The position numbers and the translations under genes were made by a program. The notes under the pieces were generated by a model. That model was not told the DNA's origin, searched no databases, and saw only the letters and a list, made by a program, of their open reading frames with translations. A DNA stretch of 64,000 nt from the NCBI RefSeq assembly GCF_002443255.2, contig NW_019211456.1:23553061-23617060 (forward strand), given 5' to 3'. This DNA comes from Varroa destructor (Eukaryota; Arthropoda; Arachnida; Mesostigmata; Varroidae). Below, piece after piece: positions 47,760 to 60,461 of the stretch (the stretch's first letter is position 1; each line of letters begins with the position of its first letter).

Positions 47760-50674
47760 AAATCTGCTTTCTGCCTCCTTCTAGTTGTAATATGTTATGA
47801 GTAGTATAAAATAAATAGGTTTTGCACATTCACACACTTTTTTCTTTGGCTTCATAACGCGGAGCAAGAACTTTACAGCAATAGGTTTAATAGACGTTTA
47901 CTGCCCGGGCCCTGCGAGATCAATTTCGAGTAACTGGTAGGAGGTGCATTGAGATTTATGCTGGTCAAACCTGACTACCCACTATGACGATGATATTAAA
48001 AACTTAATGAAAAAGGTTGTTGAGCCTTCGCTGATGATTTGATGGGAACGTTACTGGCTAGGAGCGCGCCGTAGATAGGCCTGCGGAAGCCGAATCCTTT
48101 CACCTACGGATGTTACTCAGCAATGGCTAAAAAATAAAAGTTAACCTGCAAGTTTTCATAGCAGCACGAACGCACCGATTATTCATTTTTCAAAATAGAT
48201 GTTTTTTTTTTTTAAATAAAATTTATTGACATATGATGATTACGGTGGCGTTGTTCAAAGCAATCTCACGAATTTGTCGCATCTGTCTTTTGTATGATTC
48301 TTGCAATTATTTTGGTCACTGTTTTGAGAGAAAGCCACCCAGATGAAGATTAGTAAACCTACATCTTAGGCCGTCCAGACATCAATCGTATGGTTTAAAA
48401 TAATAATCTGGTCTCTTATAGGCAACGTATCTGAAGCAAGTCTCTTAGGTACACACTCGTAAAAAAAAGTACATGGTAAATTCATCAATTAAGCAATAGC
48501 TAATACTGCATAGGTACATTGACTCAGGTTCAGTTACGGCCGTTAGCAAACACCAATAATTAGAAGAGCCGAAAATGTTTCTATCTTTGAAAGCAACTCT
48601 CGGGAAGGTAATAAATTTACTGAGCGAGCTGTCCAAGGATACCTCCCGCCCCGCACATTTCCAGAGTTTTTACTAACTACGAAAGCCACGTGTTAACGTC
48701 TACCCGATCATCAGTAAAGCCTGCCTTACTTCTGGGAGTTTACAGACGCAGTGCTGAAGTGTGGCAGTACTTGAATCAGCCTTAATAGTATTAGTAACGA
48801 TTATGTAAAAAAAAAAAAGCCAAACCATGGTTCACTTTTGTCACTAAATAAAATACGAACTTATTTAACATGAAAACTTCTCAAAATATCCTTGTTCTAG
48901 ATGCTTGTTATGCTCCGTGCACAATTCTTACATAGTACTTTATTGATTTTGCTAGTTCCCTAAACTGGAAATACAATATATAGTATGAAGCGCGTCCTTT
49001 TTTATTCGCAAATTTTTCCGTTCTCATTTTACTGCTCAACGAGACTGCCTGATTCGTTCGGATTGAAAATGTCTAAGCAAGTATCCGTTAGTAGGCCGCA
49101 CACGAAAATCACCGGTCAATAAGATTGGGGTTTCATTATTTCTAGTCTCTGTCTATCGCCTGTTCGGTCTCGCTAGGCTTACTGCCTGTTGACAGTTTAT
49201 CCCTCATTGATGCTGTGTGTAAAAGCTGCTCCGTATTGCTGAAAATTGGCCACCCCACCTCGTTTGGGTAGCGAAGATTGTATGCCCAAGGCCTTAATAA
49301 TTCTGCGTTTTATTACATTAGTCCTATAGAACAGCGTAGTTGCTTCTACGTATCTAAACATTTATAACCACATTGTACTTTGTCCAATTCGTATGGGCTA
49401 CAAGTGACTAATTTATGTTTGTTTGCTGCAAAATCAAATCAAACTAGTCATAAGTTATCGACGGCTGATGACTGACGATTGGTCACATTTAGCAGTTCTA
49501 GTGTCATCATATGATACATCAAGCGAGTGCATCGTGCATAAAGATAGCTTTCATTAACTGCACCTTTCAGCCCGTTAGCTTCAGAGTCCTGATTTCTACA
49601 GCGAAGGTGTTTCTGTTGACAGTAGATGCAGCATCGTGTTCGGGCCGTTGCTTACGGTCTTTTAATGGTTGCTTGGCCGGGTCCGGCCAGCCCAGAACGA
49701 GGCCCTATGGCTCACTATTGGTGTGCCAATGGTAGTCAGGTAGAAATAGTCACTCGGGGTAAATAGGATTACCAGAGACACTATTAACGTCCGTTCCAGC
49801 TTGTGGTATCAACATATTTATGTGATGTAACACGCTTTATGAACACATTTCATGAAACGTTGCTATCAAGTAGTTGTATAGATTTCACAGTAAATACGTA
49901 TAATATATAATCTACTTGCAACAGTTCGGTCAGCCTAAACATGCCGTACTAAAGGCACGTGGCCTCAACTAAACATTTTCCGTATGTAGGTTTGTGCACA
50001 AATTGGGATTACAACTTACCTTACTACGAAGAGAATATTTTAAATACTTCATAAACATTAAATTTAACCAAGTAGTTTATTGCGCAATAGCTAAGAAGAT
50101 GTATTACCTCACTACCGCAACTTCTTTCGATTTAATCTTTCGATAAGACGAAAGCACGTAAGTACATTAACTATGTAACAGTCTCGGAGTCTCCGAAAGT
50201 TAAATAGGGGCAAAGACGGGGACCTACCAACAATGTCTTGGAAGCGCCAGGTGGAAGAATGACTATCGCTACTTTGTCGGGTCCTTAGGCCTCATTTTGT
50301 ACCTCGCCTATTTTAAGCGATGGATCGGCAGTAGTGACAGCTAGCACTCCACGCAAACAAAGTACGTTGTGGTTATGCCCTCGTCGAAGCCATCCGGGAC
50401 GGAAAAGCAACCCTAGTCATCTGTGCAGAGTATAGTGAGTTGGAAGCGCGCTGTCCCGTACAGGAAACATACCTATCGGTTTTCTGTGTGTATTAAAGAA
50501 TATCCAATACAATTGTGATTGAAGCGTTCGTTACTCTACTAAAGCACACGAAAGCTCTTAGTAAAGATGATACGAGCTACGTATGCGCAGTGGCTATCCT
50601 GCATAGTCTCCCTAGTAGAGTAACCAGGTAGGTCAGACAAAAATAACCTAAATATCTGACCTTAAAACTAATCT

Positions 50675-50746
50675 CTTTACCTTTCGACCATAGCCGAAAC
50701 ATTTTCGGCTACGAATTGCTATACCGTTGGCCTACTAAAGGTAAAG
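50675..50746. repeat. Nested inverted repeats (10-bp outer, 9-bp inner)
   Basis: The outer arms ctttaccttt (50,675-50,684) and aaaggtaaag (50,737-50,746) are perfect complements. Inside, tagccgaaa (50,691-50,699) and tttcggcta (50,703-50,711) form a 9-bp hairpin with a 3-nt loop. The total span of 72 nt recalls a tRNA, but no T-loop or anticodon arm can be drawn, so I do not call it one. Confidence 0.85.
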
Positions 50747-53670
50747 GACTAACTATTAAGGTAAGCGATATTGTTTAGCACGCATACTCACCATACGAGC
50801 TCTCAATTAACAGAATTGTAACATATATTCCAATTATGCTATGACTATATAACGAATATATATGTAGTATACAACATACGGAAGCTTTTGTCAGTAAGAG
50901 ATGAGACCGACTCACCCCACGAGGGTTGTTCAAGGTGGATAGCGAGGTTGACCATTTTATCTAAATTAGACGCATTATTTTAAGGAAAAATAGAACGAAA
51001 TAAGTTGATTAAATAAATCGAAACGAACCGATTAGGTCGGTGTAGTTTTAGATTATAATGTACTCTATAATGTAAAGGTACTAGATCGCCTAAATATCTT
51101 AAAGCATCGTAAGTTTACTATTCTAAATCAGGGTTGTATTCGAACGTTGTCGATACACGATTAGTCGGTACACAATAGACAATACGTGAGAGAGGTTTTT
51201 AGCACCAGCTTATTTAACGGCAACGGGCAAACGGCAACTTGCTCAAACGGCAAAGGGACGAAGCTCGGCACGATATTGAGCGTTGAATAGTATCACATAG
51301 GTTAGTCTATAGAATTGATAGAAGCACTACCGTAATGTTAAGTCGGAGCTAGCATTATAACGATTTACATACATTACTCCAATTAGCTTAGGCAGTTTCG
51401 CTTCCAAGATTGTACAATGCATAGGTCGATTGTTTAGATGCGGCCACTCCACCGACCCTGTATAGGGGTCAAATGCGCTCACATTGTTTCGTTCCCTTCT
51501 TTAATTATTACTTCACTTTTCAATGGTTCGCTGCGTTATTTACCGCACGTATTTAGAGTGACCATTGATAACGACGTCGTCGAAACTTTGCCGACAGCAA
51601 ACTTGTCTGACGAAACAGCTAAACTGATCCGCTGCCAAACAAATTAGGTACCTCAAGTTCCACGGTGCTTGTTTATACGGTATTGCTTAAGGCTTTGTAT
51701 GATAGCGCAACTAACACGAAGGCTCATTATAGCCTTTATAACAATTTGCTGTACACAAAAACGTATATTAGATGCGTATCTTAAAGTTCTGCCGTACATA
51801 GGTCGCTACTATGCTTCTGTTCTAAAAAGCATCTGCAAGAAAATCTAAAATTGTTGCAATGTGTGTACGGGCTAGACTCGTACACAGGTTTCGGTAAGGT
51901 CAAAAGTGATTACGAATTACGTCAAATTCGATAAGGCTGACCGTTTTAACCTCAATGCGAAACATTCTAGCCGTTACTGTGATTTCATAGTGCAAAAATA
52001 ACCACTACAAATCATCATAGCTTATTCTAATCTGATACCCTAACGGGCAAACGATCGTTGTCACTTTGTCCAAACTGGTTCTTTAAAAGCCTGACTGTCT
52101 TGATTGCCCGCGGGTACAGTTATCGCTGCCCGATTCGCCCTGCTAAAGCTCGCTGGGTAGTTAGACTATCAGTCGATTGCTAGCTGCTTCCAGGAAAGTT
52201 GGACGCCAATTTCCGGAATTTGTTTCAGCATTGGAAATCGCTAGCTGGATAAGCCATGCTAGATGGGTCAAAATGTTTATCTCGAACCATCAAAGACGTT
52301 ACCTGCATCGCTGATGAAAACCAACACGACCGAACGAGCTGATCCTTTACGCTATTCGTTCACGCCCTGCTGCTGGGTGCCTAATGAAAGGACAATCATT
52401 ATGATCCAACCGAATTCACAATATTATCAATCTCATACCATGAACTAGTAGTAAATAAGACAGCATTTCGTTTACATACTAAATGAAAAACTGCGCTATT
52501 AGACTCCTATAGATGTTGCCCTTGCATGCCCCTGACTTTGACTCGGGGCTACAAGGTTGAGCCTGTGGCATAACCAAAGACAGCTTTAAGATGACGGTGT
52601 TCGTAATTGTATGTAACTCTGGACGTGTACTTAGAAGACGCTTAATAAAGTTGCATTTATCCTATACATAAAAAAGCTAAATCCTTCGGAAACGCCATCG
52701 AGAACAGCACTAGTATTTTCAAAGCTGTTTTTCCATTGTTCAGCTTTGCTGGTAACACCATATCACACGATTAGGGTGAATATATGACCATCAGAATGCT
52801 TACCGTCCCATGGATTCTACGAGTCTAGTTGAGTTCAGAAGGTTTGATCCTACATAAACAATTATTTAACAATATTACCTTCATACATGTAGGGACGACC
52901 GTTGCTTGAGGCGGATTAAATAGACGCCACTTTGGGTACTTTGAAAATTCGCCTGTAGGTCGTTTACGATAGAACTCCCTACACGTAAACTCTGTCAGTG
53001 GAGGGATTACCAACAATGAATCAATGGACGTACAAACCGAACGGCTAGCTAAACAGACGCGGCTTACCAAAAAAGCATTCGCGCGATGTCCATTGGCGTC
53101 TGGGTATGCGGTCTCCAAAGGTAAGCCATCACAAATTTCGAATTTCCAGATCTTTCACGTAATTCGACTTTCTGCACTTGATTGAGCACGTTATATTTCT
53201 TTCACATGTTTACCAGAAGCTGTATATACGTGCACGTTGCACGAAAAGAGTGAATACGTAGCTATGCTTGAGTTTGTCAAACTTTGTATTTTTGTTTTTC
53301 TTTTTTTATGTATTGTGTGAAGTTTCTAACACGTTTCTAGTCTAAGTTCCGAAACGATTATCAAAATACAGGAAATGATGCGTTAATTTAAAATCGATAT
53401 ATTTTTAAAATTAGTTCATGCAGTTTTAGTCTAGGTATTGTCTGTCATGCAGTTGTAAAATACAAAACACGCACTAGAATATTTAAAACAGCCTACAGAC
53501 TATGTACCTGATATTTTTACATCCGTGCGCCGTCGAACCGTATCTGACAATGGGCGACAATCCAGGTTACATGGAATTCCACTGAGAAAGCTGCACTCAT
53601 TGAAGTGGTGGTGTATGCATTATGGTTATGATCCTATTATGGGTGTGAGGATTGACGTTCTCAGTGTTAC

Positions 53671-53798
53671 CATAGGGCAATGCTTTCAAATGAGTTTGCC
53701 CTGTGTCATCCCACGTGCCTTGAATCCAGTTCGATTCGTCTTTGTCTGCTTGTATTTCAAGATGTCGATTGATGACACTTTTGATGCGCTTGCTCCAC
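53671..53798 (-). other. Low-confidence candidate internal exon (128 nt)
   Basis: Bounded on the minus strand by a good acceptor (AATTTTTCTAG|GTGG) and a GTAACA donor (CCCTATG|GTAACA). The enclosed frame has no stops and contains two Trp (DESNWIQGTWDDTG). No partner exon or family was found. Two other frames on both strands are also open here. Confidence 0.22.
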
Positions 53799-56700
53799 CT
53801 AGAAAAATTCGATAAGTCAAACTTTCCTTGACCTCAAACGTTATGCCTTGGCTTCTTAAGTCCAGCGTCCATAGGCCTACTATCCTCACTACCTACTCTT
53901 TCTGCTCAGTTTTTATTTCACTCATTCACTCACTAACGATAACCATGCGGGACAGATATTGATTAGAGATCGCATTGAGTCGTATGAGTTGTCCTAAGGC
54001 TTGTCAGTGTCACCGTTGCCGGTTGTCCTAGTATTGTATGATGCGCGAAGTGATAGATGGCGTCCACATACATCAAGTCAAACTAACGGCACCAACTGAT
54101 CAAGATCGTTTCGCCAAAAAGCTTATACAAGTTGCACTCGTTGTTGTGGCCTTAAGTTGTAGTAGAACTGCTACAAGCGAATAGCTGGGTCGATCAACAA
54201 ATCGATAACGCCTATAATCGTTAGAGCTTCACAACTATAAGAATAGGTTCTAAGGGTGGCCAGGCGTCTGTGGAAAGTTACCAAAATCAAGCTACGTGAC
54301 GATTTTTGCATTTCACATTATACAAAATTCAATTTTGCATCAGTCCATCAGATTAATGAAGCTCGTTTTGCTGCTAAGAACAGGACAGAGACCCGGTGCC
54401 CGAAGCTTGCTTGAAAAAAAAATGGACGTATACTTATTTTTCCATATTTTATTTTTTTTTTTTGCCGATACTACATACTCTAATGACCTTTGAACTTCCG
54501 TAAGAAACTTAGCGCTATACTGGCAGAAATGAATGTTAAGTCTAATTAGCTGCATCCTGCCCACATATCCAGATGGCACTTCAACTTGAGTATTCTCAAG
54601 CGATGTACATTGCAGATCGAATAAAACCCGTTTTTCAGAAGCCGCCCATTGTATGAAATGCAATTCGAGGCGCCAAGTGGCCACAAAACGATAGTAAAAA
54701 GATACGCAGCACGCTCGCAATGTTTCTAAATGAATAATGTATACCTGACAGTCTTATTCGAAATATAAAACTTATACGTGTGGCAAATCGTCACCATTTC
54801 CACCTGAGGAATCCCTCTACATTTTGATAAGTGGTTATCAGAAGGCCAAATAGTAGTGGTAGTAGGATAAACGAGTTTTTCCAAACAGTCGAGAGCCTGG
54901 TAACGTTGGTCGCACAGTGAAGTGCTTATGTGAACAAGCATAGCCGTGGTACTTACACATAGATGCGATGCTGGCTGACGCTGTTATAGTGGCTGTTCGT
55001 CGCCATCGTTGTTCGAGCACAGGCGTAATCTTGCAAGAAGGGTCAGCGGAACATCGTACGCTAACAGCAAAACAGCTAAAGCATTGTTGTGATATCACTC
55101 CGTTCAGCTGTCCAAAGATAACGGACGAAAAAAAGGAAAAGGCAGAAAGTAGCTGCCGCTACAGGACGGCAGACCTACTTACAAGACGGGATTACCAGGA
55201 CTATAGGCCGGCTACATGGCGACGAACAGATGGGTAAGCGACGAGAAAGAGCAACTAGGACAGATGGGACAAAAACGAGATCGCATAGTGGATTCCTTCC
55301 TCCTAGTTACTATTTCCACTGGCGTCATCTAACGTCTCTGTCCTCATTCAGATGTATTGCTATAGCCAGAACTGCCGAGAGCCACGATTTGCTCTAACAA
55401 CAGCCGAGGCCGTCTGCGAGGGGCCAACTAAGTCCCCCGATCCCCGGACCTCTCTCGGTGATTCTAGTCTAAGAAGAACTGTGCACCGAGGGTCATAACA
55501 GAGAAGTTGCCCAACTATAATTAGACGGCTTCTCTGATTTCCATTGCGAAACTGGTAACAAACAAACAAGAAGAATAACATCACCACGGTAGTCGTTTAT
55601 CTGTAAAACTCTTGCTGTAATTCGTAGTGAATTACGAGACGTATTAGCGATGCACACGACGCTGGCGTCCTAATACGAAAGATAAACAATTCTCTGCATA
55701 GATCCCCTTCGTACAGTCGAGTACGTTGACCGTCATACAGAATTTCTATCTAATGATAGCAATTTAAATTGAAACATGTAGGATGCACCAACAGACGAGG
55801 GAATAATGCACAAGTCAGGCGAAGTACTGAAATCACTGATTTATAGAAACAGGTACTTTATGGTTTTAATATCATAGAAAATGAAAATTGTCACAATCAG
55901 AACGTTCTCACGGTTGCATGCGATGCACTTCTCCCGAAACATTCTACGCTATATTTTATATATATATAGCAAGACGACTCTGGAATTGACAGTCTCCGAT
56001 GTGTAGTCTGATTACGCGGTCGTTTGTCTATGAATTTAACTGTCATGGATTTTTAGCATCAACTAAAGAGGAAATTCTGTCCTGTCTAAACTTTGATAGA
56101 GAACATATCAGACTTCTAGTCGTTGATTACTTCGTAGGTGACGGCTAGTCTGTTTCCGCTGCTGTACGGGTATCAACCTCTTGCTTATTTTGTGTTTAAA
56201 TAGGTGTCTGAACTAGAATGCGTGTGTCATATGGAATCCGAGAAAATTTACAAACGCTTTGGTCGTGTATCTTGCAGGTTCAGAAGTTACATCCTTCATG
56301 TCAGGTCGTAACATGCGAGTCAAATAATTAATGCACAAAAATTACCCCGCGTTTCTCGAATTTTTAGAAATAGGTTTTTAACCTAGATTGCTCACGCATC
56401 CGACTTGTCCCGGTTATAATTATAGCAGATACAGCGTTCATGCATCTGCAGATTATTTGGATCGCTATTTCTGCTCTATGTACACTCTCGCATAAACTGA
56501 CTGTAGACTAGTTCGCGCATGAAAGTATTCAGCCGACCAGGATCACCCACGCAAAAATCAGCAGGGGCATATGGGTAAAAATTAGGTCACAGGCCTGCTC
56601 CGGAAGGAAGAACCTTTCTCCTCCTCCATACGAAGGTTATGCGTAATCGTCTACAGGCCGTGTGCGACTAGCCCGCCAGCAGTGATAGTATTATTTTATC

Positions 56701-56899
56701 GTCCGTACAGTCTTCCGGTGCGTGCGACATTTTGCCACAGGGGCAGTGGACGTAATAACAGCGGTCAGCACTGAATACAGAGAATACGCTGAATAAACAT
56801 TTATTATTATTGTAGCATTGCTTCGTAGACAGTTTACCAGTTTAGTACGCCTATTTTACTACTACCGACCCTCGTCACCCTTCTGGAATTTATCACCAT

Positions 56900-56920
56900 T
56901 ATATATATATATATATATAT
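56900..56920. repeat. (TA)10 microsatellite
   Basis: 21 nt of alternating TA; a shorter 12-nt tract lies at 55,957-55,968. Confidence 0.95.
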
Positions 56921-59900
56921 GATTATTAAAAGTGCCGCTTTTGATAGTGCAACAAGGAATTGCAGTTACAGTCTCAAACATAGGTAGCGTAAGGAAGCTT
57001 TTGTCTTCAAAGTCTTTGTAGCTAGATAGTTAACGTAGCAGTAAACGACATGAGTGTGCTACTTCACTGACAACAATGCCTTTTTATCGTATATTTCTAT
57101 TCAGTTCCGGAACTGGTTGGTCCTTCCGGCTGTTTCCAGGTGTACGGACATCTTTGGGCAGAACTTTTTGGTTATGGGGTCTCTACTTTTTCTGCATAGA
57201 TAATTAAACAACAAACGCATTGTATGGATAACAAATTACGCTCAATAGAAAAGGATGCCTTAAATATCATTTTAGAATACAACCAAAAGGCTATCTAACA
57301 GATCGACAAATATTGGCATGGCTGTAGAATGAATGGAACATAGTCCAGAGTTTTCCATGCAGTTTTAATTTCGTGGCACTTTTACCCGTGGAAGATATTT
57401 TATCGCTTGCGTTACAATACAGTTGTTCTATACGTTGTTTCAGGACGCTATTAGGTGTCCTTGCCGTTAGATTGCTGCGATTATAGAACGATGAAGATCT
57501 AAAAAACTAAATTTTTATTTCTGGATTATTGTTTATAAGATCCGTAATATTGGCTGGTGTTGCTTCATATTGTTATTCAGTCGATTGTAAGTAAGTTGAT
57601 CTTATAGTTAACAGTAACCTGGATTAATGTTTTTACTTCTATTTTCGCCGCAGCTGTGAAACAATGCCTTAAATGAAAATTATTGAAGTTATCTACTATT
57701 ACCTAAATAAGCGAAATGGGCCAGATTCCGGCTTGTTGCAAAAAAATCAATTTTCGCATTCTGTGAAACGTTATTAGAATGTTTTAGACGTTTTGTATTT
57801 ACTGCCCATCTGTTCGTACTCGACGACATTTTAGCTCAAAAGGATATATGCGTCTTATATACGAAGCCCTAAAGTCAGTTAGTGTTTACAAAATTATTTT
57901 CTGAAAGGTATATTTAATTCATTAAAGGTATAAGCTACTGAAGGAAATTTAGAAGTCCACTCAGTTAAATAATTTAAGTTTCGCATATTTCATACAGAAC
58001 GTGTCAACCATTGGCCACAGTCAATGTTGCATTCTGTTAGTTTATGAAGGAAGGTGATTTTTGTATTCTGTATTTCTGATTTGTATGTGATAATTCATAA
58101 AACAGGAAGCTATACCTGTTAGGCGTTTCCCCTTTTCAGTACACGGACGTACCGAATTATTCCGTTGTTTATGTACTGCGAAGTCCGTCGTGCAACTATA
58201 GTGAGCTATATCCTGCCATGTTCGAGACCATCAAGGGAATACGCAGCTGCGATCTTCAGTCTGGCGCCGTACAGAAAAAACCACAATGAAAGATTTATGT
58301 TTCTGCATTTCGTATCCTGATTGCTTTCGAATGTGCCATTTGTAAAAATATTCAAATAGCTCGTTTGGAGGAGCCAAGTACAGATGAAAATTTATCGACA
58401 ACTAAGTGGTAAAAAGTAATTCATTGAATAAGAGAAGGGGTCTTGCATGTATACGACACACATAGGTCTCACAATTCTATCAACGTTTAGTAAAAAAAAA
58501 ATAAATTCACAAATAATTGCTGTTAAGTGCATTTTATTAAGCGCGTGCAGAAGCCATTCGATTAATTTAATTGCAACGTAATCTTAAGCAAGCTTAATTA
58601 GCAGAAACACGCCACTTACATACACCAGTTAACCCGTTCCCAATAACCTAACCTATGAAAAAAAAATTTCATTTCACAGTCCAGTATTATGCATTTGCTA
58701 AGCGTTATCGTGGGGTATCGTGGTACGGGTAGAAGATCACGGATTATGAGGCTCTTGAGGGACTGCGAACTCATCTCGCTTCAATGGTAAAAATGATTAT
58801 TATGGAAAGAAACTCGAAGGAGCTTTAAAACCTTGATGCGGTTTTGGCTAGACACACTGTAACGGGCAGATGAAACCTTTAGTAGGCTTGCTTTGCACTT
58901 TAAAAGCAAACTTTTGCGTAGCAATAGAAAAGGGAAACAAAGTTATAATCGCTACTCCAATTCGATGTACAACTCCCTGAAGATGCTAGACTGTACCTGC
59001 ATTTTTTGGCTTTGCCTAGGCTAATATCTTGAATAATATCAAAAAAACTTTGTTTTTGTCAGGATAACTGTCGTCGAGAGAGGCCACAGTTCTTGAATGA
59101 ATCAGTACCATTTACCCGATGAATTCCATACAGTAAGGCATTAGCATAGAGGCAGCACGAACCAGGCCAATGACATTGATTACATCTGGCGTGCCACAGA
59201 ATCGCCTCATACAGATGAACCTGCCGCTGTGAAGCTAGAAAGCGCCAACTCGATCTTCATCGTGACTCATAGTGGTAATAAAGGTACTATATCCTGTGTG
59301 ACGGTGAATAATTTAACTTAGATGGAGTTAGAAATGGTTGTAAATTGTTTGATAAGGTGTCCACTACAGGCCTGTATGTGAGCCCTTTAGCTAAGTCTGA
59401 ACGCGAATACGTTTTGTAATATTAGAGACACTATCTGATCTAATTCGCGAATTTCACCCCAAAGTAGAGCAAATCAAAATGAAGATTGGAACGTGTCGTT
59501 TACTCTATCCACGAGGGTCTGCCCTTCATTTTCTAACGCAAACTTTGTCGCACTTAAAGGCCAGCGAAGGTCTAGATAAATGGGTACGTGTTTATTATAT
59601 GAACACCGAGCCGCAATGGTAAATTATAACTGGACAGGAGTAAGTTCAGAAATTAAATTTTTGTTTACACGTAAAAATGAATTATCTGCACCTTTCTCTA
59701 TTTACATCAAGTAGAAACTCCAGGTTTCGTAGAACCTTTTAATAACTGTAAAAACGGTTACTTTTGGAACCGAACCTAAGAACGATTTTTTTTTGTGTGC
59801 CTGTTACTTCATCAAAAAATTGTCATGACAAATAGGTTACAAACGTTACCTTAAATGCTTTCCTGGTATCATTGATACCGAAATAAAAACACAACTTAGT

Positions 59901-60056
59901 CAAAAAAAGCCGAAAATTCTTTATCCGAACGAAATCAAATGGCCGTGTTCGCTGGTGTGCTTCAAGACCGAATCCTTTAAAATAATCTGTCGAAGTACCA
60001 TTACACTTCGTTTCCTACGGCCTGAGTCAGCAAATCTTAACAAGTGCTGAAAACGT

Positions 60057-60461
60057 CTAGACTATAATAATGAGTATCCTTAGCAGCATTTTATTCAGCA
60101 GCATAGATAAGTCGTGCCGTTGATGCCTTTTCAAGCATAAAAGTCGCTGTATTCCTATAAATGGGGACTTTTCGACTGAATACAAGTGTCTCTGTAAATT
60201 GATCGAAACATTTTCTATTCTTGTCATTTGATTAATTGCCAATGTCAATTTGTTGGTTTTTTCATCGTATCTGAAATTAAGTTTTAAAAGCCTATGTTGT
60301 TTGTTATTATTCTCTATGCACTTATCGACTAAGACTTTTAATTCTTCATGATATCCTTGGCGCGTCACATAATAGACCGCAGCATAGCTAATGGTAGGTT
60401 GTGTTTGTATATTTGTAAAAAGCGGGTATTGATGATAATTTGCCCTCCATAAATCAGTCTT
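60057..60461 (-). other. Low-confidence candidate exon (135 open codons)
   Basis: A stop-free minus-strand run begins right after an acceptor-like CAGTTCTTAG at about 60,462 and ends at a stop at 60,057. It reads like protein rather than noise (TDLWRANYHQYPLFTNIQ near the start; EELKVLVDKCIENNNKQH in the middle). No family is recognised. About one run of this length is expected by chance in the window, and no ATG start or partner exon is identified, so it may not be real. Confidence 0.25.

Noticed and set aside
59480..59583. Short open start (MKIGTCRLLYPRG...) ending in a GTACGT donor
   Set aside because: Only about 35 codons, no partner exon and no recognised protein; too weak to list as a feature.
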